Virus record (IMG/VR): IMGVR_UViG_3300038441_001120
Span: 1-39,759 of that record
From: a virus
DNA: 39,759 nt
Reading direction: 5' to 3' (one strand)
Under the pieces are notes generated by a model. It saw only the letters and a list, made by a program, of their open reading frames with translations, searched no databases and had not been told where the DNA came from. Below are positions 37,007-39,759 of the stretch, piece by piece. The translations under genes and the position numbers were made by a program. Within the stretch, counting starts at the first letter, position 1. Each line of letters begins with the position of its first letter.

Positions 37007-37282
37007 TTAGTAATAATTGTCCGACCAAGCTTTATCCCCTAGTCGGTCTCGATCCACGTTTAAGGCTTCACTAAACTTGTTCAAAACTCTTTCTTTCTGC
37101 CATTTCAACCAAGCATTTTCGACCTGTTCTAAGGCTGATCGGAGGTTATTCAACTGGTTAGGAAGGTTGTTTTGGGCAAAGGCACTAAGTTGAGAGATTT
37201 TTTCCTCTACAACCGCCCTCATTTCTATAGCCACTTGTCTGTCTTTAAGGTCTGCCTCTAAAAGGTCTATTTCAATCTTCAT
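37007..37282 (-). CDS. Coiled-coil protein, 91 residues
   Basis: Almost entirely one heptad-rich helix pair (KIEIDLLEADLKDRQVAIEM, LPNQLNNLRSALEQVENAWL). Possibly an accessory scaffold or portal-bound protein. One base overlap with the gene before. Confidence 0.5.
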   Translation of the reverse strand: MKIEIDLLEADLKDRQVAIEMRAVVEEKISQLSAFAQNNLPNQLNNLRSALEQVENAWLKWQKERVLNKFSEALNVDRDRLGDKAWSDNYY

Positions 37283-37482
37283 TAAGGTCTCCCTGAAAAT
37301 TGGATTCCTCTTGTATAGTCGATCATCTGCCCTGCAATCATCTCGAACTTTCTTTCAGACCGCATGCAATTGACCTCGTATTCTAAGTATTCCCGTGAGT
37401 GAGGCTGCATTCCTACCACGTCCAATTGCTGGCACATACTAGGCTGTAATTCGTCCATTTCGTATTGGTTAAGTCCGTACAT
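37282..37482 (-). CDS. Hypothetical protein, 66 residues
   Basis: From ATG 37482 behind AAGGA. Met/Gln/Tyr-rich with helices (MCQQLDVVGMQPHSREYLEY, ERKFEMIAGQMIDYTRGIQF). Directly follows the portal gene. Unknown function. Confidence 0.48.
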   Translation of the reverse strand: MYGLNQYEMDELQPSMCQQLDVVGMQPHSREYLEYEVNCMRSERKFEMIAGQMIDYTRGIQFSGRP

Positions 37483-37495
37483 AGTTAATCCTTTT

Positions 37496-39475
37496 TTATT
37501 CCTTAACTGCTGGCTGTGGCACGACCGTATCAGCCGTTTTAAGCCTTTGTTCCTCTTCAACACCTCGAATGATGTCTAAGATCTTCTGGCCATGATCGAT
37601 ATCCATTCCCCGTTGTTTAAGCTCCATCTCCTGGAATTCCTTGCCTGCTCGGACAATATCCAGTACACTTCTAGCCCTTTCTTCTTGCGCTGCGGCCAAC
37701 CTTTCTTCGGACAACGCGGCATCATACTTAATCCTGCTAAGCCGCTCCTGACCAAGAGCAATATCCCCAAAGGCCTTCGCTTCCAGTAGTTCGTTGACCT
37801 GCTTCTTGTCCTCCATCTCCTGGCGTTTCTCCTCCATGGCCTGCTTCTGTTGCTGCTCCATGCGTTCCAGGAATTTCTTGTCGATCGGGTAAGGACTTAA
37901 AGACCAGAGCATGTCGTCCGGAACTGCGACCCCTCCGGCCTTCATACTCCAGGCCTGCATAAAGGCTTGTTGTTTCTGATTGTCGGTCATTACGGCTTCA
38001 ATAATGTCAATATCGTACTCCAGGAAAGTCCCGTTATAGAACTCCGGCGTAGGGCGTTGTTTGATCAGTCTTTCGACCTTCTCTGGAGTGAATTTCTGGA
38101 TCATTTTAAGGACTTTCTTACTTAGTAGGTACTGGGCCTCTCTAAAGTTATCCATGATCGGACCAAGCTGCATCACGGCCATGCTCTGCTTCATCTTAAA
38201 CAACATAGCGGACATTCTATCGGTCTGATCGGAACCTAAGGAGCCTAGGTCTACAAAGTCCTTAATATCGGCATCGAAGGATTCCTGGAGTGCAAACAAG
38301 CTCTCCGGAATATTTGGTGGGTTGATCTTTTCTATGTCCCCCATGTCGGCATTCGGGTTAAGGAAAATTACCTTACCTTGGCCTGTCTGGAATAAGGACT
38401 TAGGATTTGAGACTGCGCCTGACTTGGCCTTCCATCCTGTTGAAAGCTGGGAGTCCATTATATCTAGGAGCTTGGATTTACGTTGGTTATATTCTTCTTG
38501 GCTTGAGTTTAGAAGTCTTTGAAGACCTTGCCACTTCCATTGAGCTAAGTCGTATGAAGGATCGTAAACGGAAAAGAAAGGAACCATTGGATATTCCCCG
38601 ATTCCCCAAGGATCTTCACCGGAATAAAGCAACTGATTTTCGACAATCACATTAAAGTCCACGATCTTGTTGTAGCCTTCAATCACAGCCAAGTTCGGGA
38701 ACATTCTCTGGAGTAATGACAATCTTCGGGCATCTCCCTTCCAAGGCCTTTGTTCTCCTGTGACCTTGTCAACAAGTACTTGGCCTTTCTTATATCGCTG
38801 TTTCCAGTACTCGTTATAGGCTAACAGCTCTTGTAGACCCCATTGGCGTGCATAAGGCTCGTAACTGAATTTTTCGTCTCTGTTTCCGTATCCCATAGCG
38901 TCGATTTGTCTTTCGCATCCAGGAACCATGGACTTAATTGCGTCCTTGCTCATGTACTTTCGTCTGGCCATAAAGGTGCAGTCTTCCATGTCTAAACGCG
39001 TTGCAAATGGATCCCAGATTACGTCATTCCAGTTGTCAAGGTGAAATTCTATTCGGCCATTAACGTAATCCTGGCGATAGTCAATCCAAGGAGATACCCA
39101 AGAGACTCCCGATACCAGGCTGTTGTGCCGAGCTTTTTGCATGACACGGTACCCTTTTGGGGCCATTTGTGTCCGGAGTAGCTCTGTGAGTTGTTCGGCG
39201 GTCTGAGGATTGGAATTTTCTCTTGGTATCACGACGCTTTGCATCTCGTTAGCACTCATGTACCCCGAGACCATGTTGATCGTTTTTCTGGACTTGTTGA
39301 ATGTTAAGGCGTTTCTTCGTTCATCATTAAGGAATTTCAGCTGTTCCGGACTCCATTGATTGCCAAGATAGTAACTGACATCCGTGTATTGTTGAGCAAA
39401 AAGAGGGTTAAGGATCATCCATGCGCGGTTGTAGTCCTGAGTAAAGTCTGAAACAATGTCGTAGTCTGTAGCCAT
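37496..39475 (-). CDS. Portal protein (P22-type)
   Basis: 659 residues. The N-terminal region with TQDYNRAWMILNPLFAQQYT, NQWSPEQLKFLNDERRNALT and NKSRKTINMVSGYMSANEMQ is the recognisable start of P22-type portals, followed by the wing and stem regions (AQWKWQGLQRLLNSSQEEYN; SLGSDQTDRMSAMLFKMKQS). A long C-terminal coiled coil (about 540-650, MEQQQKQAMEEKRQEMEDKK) would form the internal barrel. A dodecamer at one vertex passes DNA and binds terminase and adaptor. It opens the morphogenesis operon. Confidence 0.88.
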   Translation of the reverse strand: MATDYDIVSDFTQDYNRAWMILNPLFAQQYTDVSYYLGNQWSPEQLKFLNDERRNALTFNKSRKTINMVSGYMSANEMQSVVIPRENSNPQTAEQLTELLRTQMAPKGYRVMQKARHNSLVSGVSWVSPWIDYRQDYVNGRIEFHLDNWNDVIWDPFATRLDMEDCTFMARRKYMSKDAIKSMVPGCERQIDAMGYGNRDEKFSYEPYARQWGLQELLAYNEYWKQRYKKGQVLVDKVTGEQRPWKGDARRLSLLQRMFPNLAVIEGYNKIVDFNVIVENQLLYSGEDPWGIGEYPMVPFFSVYDPSYDLAQWKWQGLQRLLNSSQEEYNQRKSKLLDIMDSQLSTGWKAKSGAVSNPKSLFQTGQGKVIFLNPNADMGDIEKINPPNIPESLFALQESFDADIKDFVDLGSLGSDQTDRMSAMLFKMKQSMAVMQLGPIMDNFREAQYLLSKKVLKMIQKFTPEKVERLIKQRPTPEFYNGTFLEYDIDIIEAVMTDNQKQQAFMQAWSMKAGGVAVPDDMLWSLSPYPIDKKFLERMEQQQKQAMEEKRQEMEDKKQVNELLEAKAFGDIALGQERLSRIKYDAALSEERLAAAQEERARSVLDIVRAGKEFQEMELKQRGMDIDHGQKILDIIRGVEEEQRLKTADTVVPQPAVKE

Positions 39476-39565
39476 TTACCCCCAAAAAACGTCTTTAAAT
39501 CTATACCTAGAAGTAAAGTGTTTTTTTTATTTAGGAGATAGATGGAAAAGAAGTAAAAGGATAGC

Positions 39566-39594
39566 TTGACAAGTTTTTTTAGGAAGAGTAATGT
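39566..39594 (+). promoter_or_regulatory. Sigma70-like -35 with T-tract spacer, copy 2
   Basis: TTGACA (39566-39571), 17-base spacer starting AGTTTTTTT, then TAATGT (39589-39594). It points toward the replication genes that begin at 78 across the circle junction, about 155 bases away. Same design as at 9891-9919. Confidence 0.42.
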
Positions 39595-39638
39595 GTGAGA
39601 AAAAAACAAAGGCCCAAGTCCGGCAAAGACTGGGCCTT
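39595..39638 (-). terminator. Leftward rho-independent terminator upstream of the portal operon
   Basis: GACTGGGCCTT (39628-39638) pairs with AAGGCCCAAGTC (39609-39620) with one bulged A; in minus sense TTTGTTTTTTTC follows. On the circular map it would stop leftward transcripts from terL that pass antisense through the replication genes. Confidence 0.75.
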
Positions 39639-39670
39639 AAAAGTAACATCACTGCGTCTAAACAGGGATA

Positions 39671-39705
39671 CCATAGAAAATCCAAATTCTATCCTTATTC
39701 TATGG
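39671..39705. repeat. Inverted repeat upstream of the initiator gene
   Basis: CCATAGAA (39671-39678) and TTCTATGG (39698-39705) are a perfect 8-bp inverted repeat. An inner TTCTAT (39687-39692) offers a second partner. It lies about 45 bases before the initiator ATG on the circle. The single mismatch between the terminal copies (base 18/39689) falls in the inner TTCTAT. Operator or attenuator are both possible. Confidence 0.45.
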
Positions 39706-39759
39706 CATTCCTTGAATTTGCGCAAGCATAAAATTTAAGGAGTTTCACATGTCCGCAAT
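39672..39759. repeat. Terminal direct repeat, right copy
   Basis: Right copy of the 88-base overlap with bases 1-88. It includes the inverted repeat, the binding site and the first codons of the initiator gene, so the sequence continues without a break into the left end. Confidence 0.9.

Overview
The window looks like one complete tailed-phage genome, or a phage-plasmid, assembled as a circle. The last 88 bases repeat the first 88 with a single mismatch, so the unique length is about 39.67 kb. Base composition is moderately low GC by eye. Ribosome binding sites are of the AAGGA/GGAGG type and promoters look sigma70-like. One product has a Sec lipobox and two have Sec signal peptides, and a phage-coded GroES-like protein implies a host GroEL. 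The host is therefore probably a Gram-negative bacterium; I cannot name it. The structural set (P22-type portal, coat protein with an N4-gp56-like look, scaffold, head-tail adaptor, large tail-hub protein, three internal or ejection-type proteins, short fibres) points to a short-tailed podovirus-like virion.

Layout. (a) 78-1561 (+): an O/P-like replication pair, a winged-helix initiator followed by a DnaC-like ATPase. (b) 1627-2958 (-): large terminase, convergent with them. (c) 3013-10323 (-): accessory and early region. It holds small proteins, a frameshifted RtcB-like remnant, an array of six tRNA or tRNA-like genes, GroES-like, RNA ligase, a ribbon-helix-helix protein plus ParA flanked by 12-bp repeats, DUF3310-like, a metallophosphoesterase, membrane microproteins and a double-HTH regulator. 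(d) 10324-10845: a 0.5-kb non-coding region with repeats and a dif-like 28-mer. (e) 10846-11265 (-): probable small terminase. (f) 11550-14747 (+): small genes, a Xer-type tyrosine recombinase, an IS30-type HTH protein and a ParB-fold protein, closed by a terminator. (g) 15074-18916 (-): RusA resolvase with a RusA-like paralogue, DnaB-like helicase and partner, and small zinc-binding proteins. (h) 19055-21767 (+): PD-(D/E)XK nuclease, ERF annealing protein, then a lipoprotein and several small membrane or secreted proteins (the lysis or envelope cluster by position). (i) 39475 down to 21764 (-): the morphogenesis operon from portal to fibres.

How it may work. The initiator, loader, helicase, ERF, nuclease and RusA form a replication-recombination set. 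ParA, the RHH protein and the repeats look like a plasmid partition locus. With the Xer-like recombinase and dif-like site, this suggests an extrachromosomal or Xer-integrating lysogen. The tRNA array, RNA ligase and RtcB remnant look like a tRNA supply, repair or decoy block. No endolysin, reverse transcriptase or CRISPR array was recognised.
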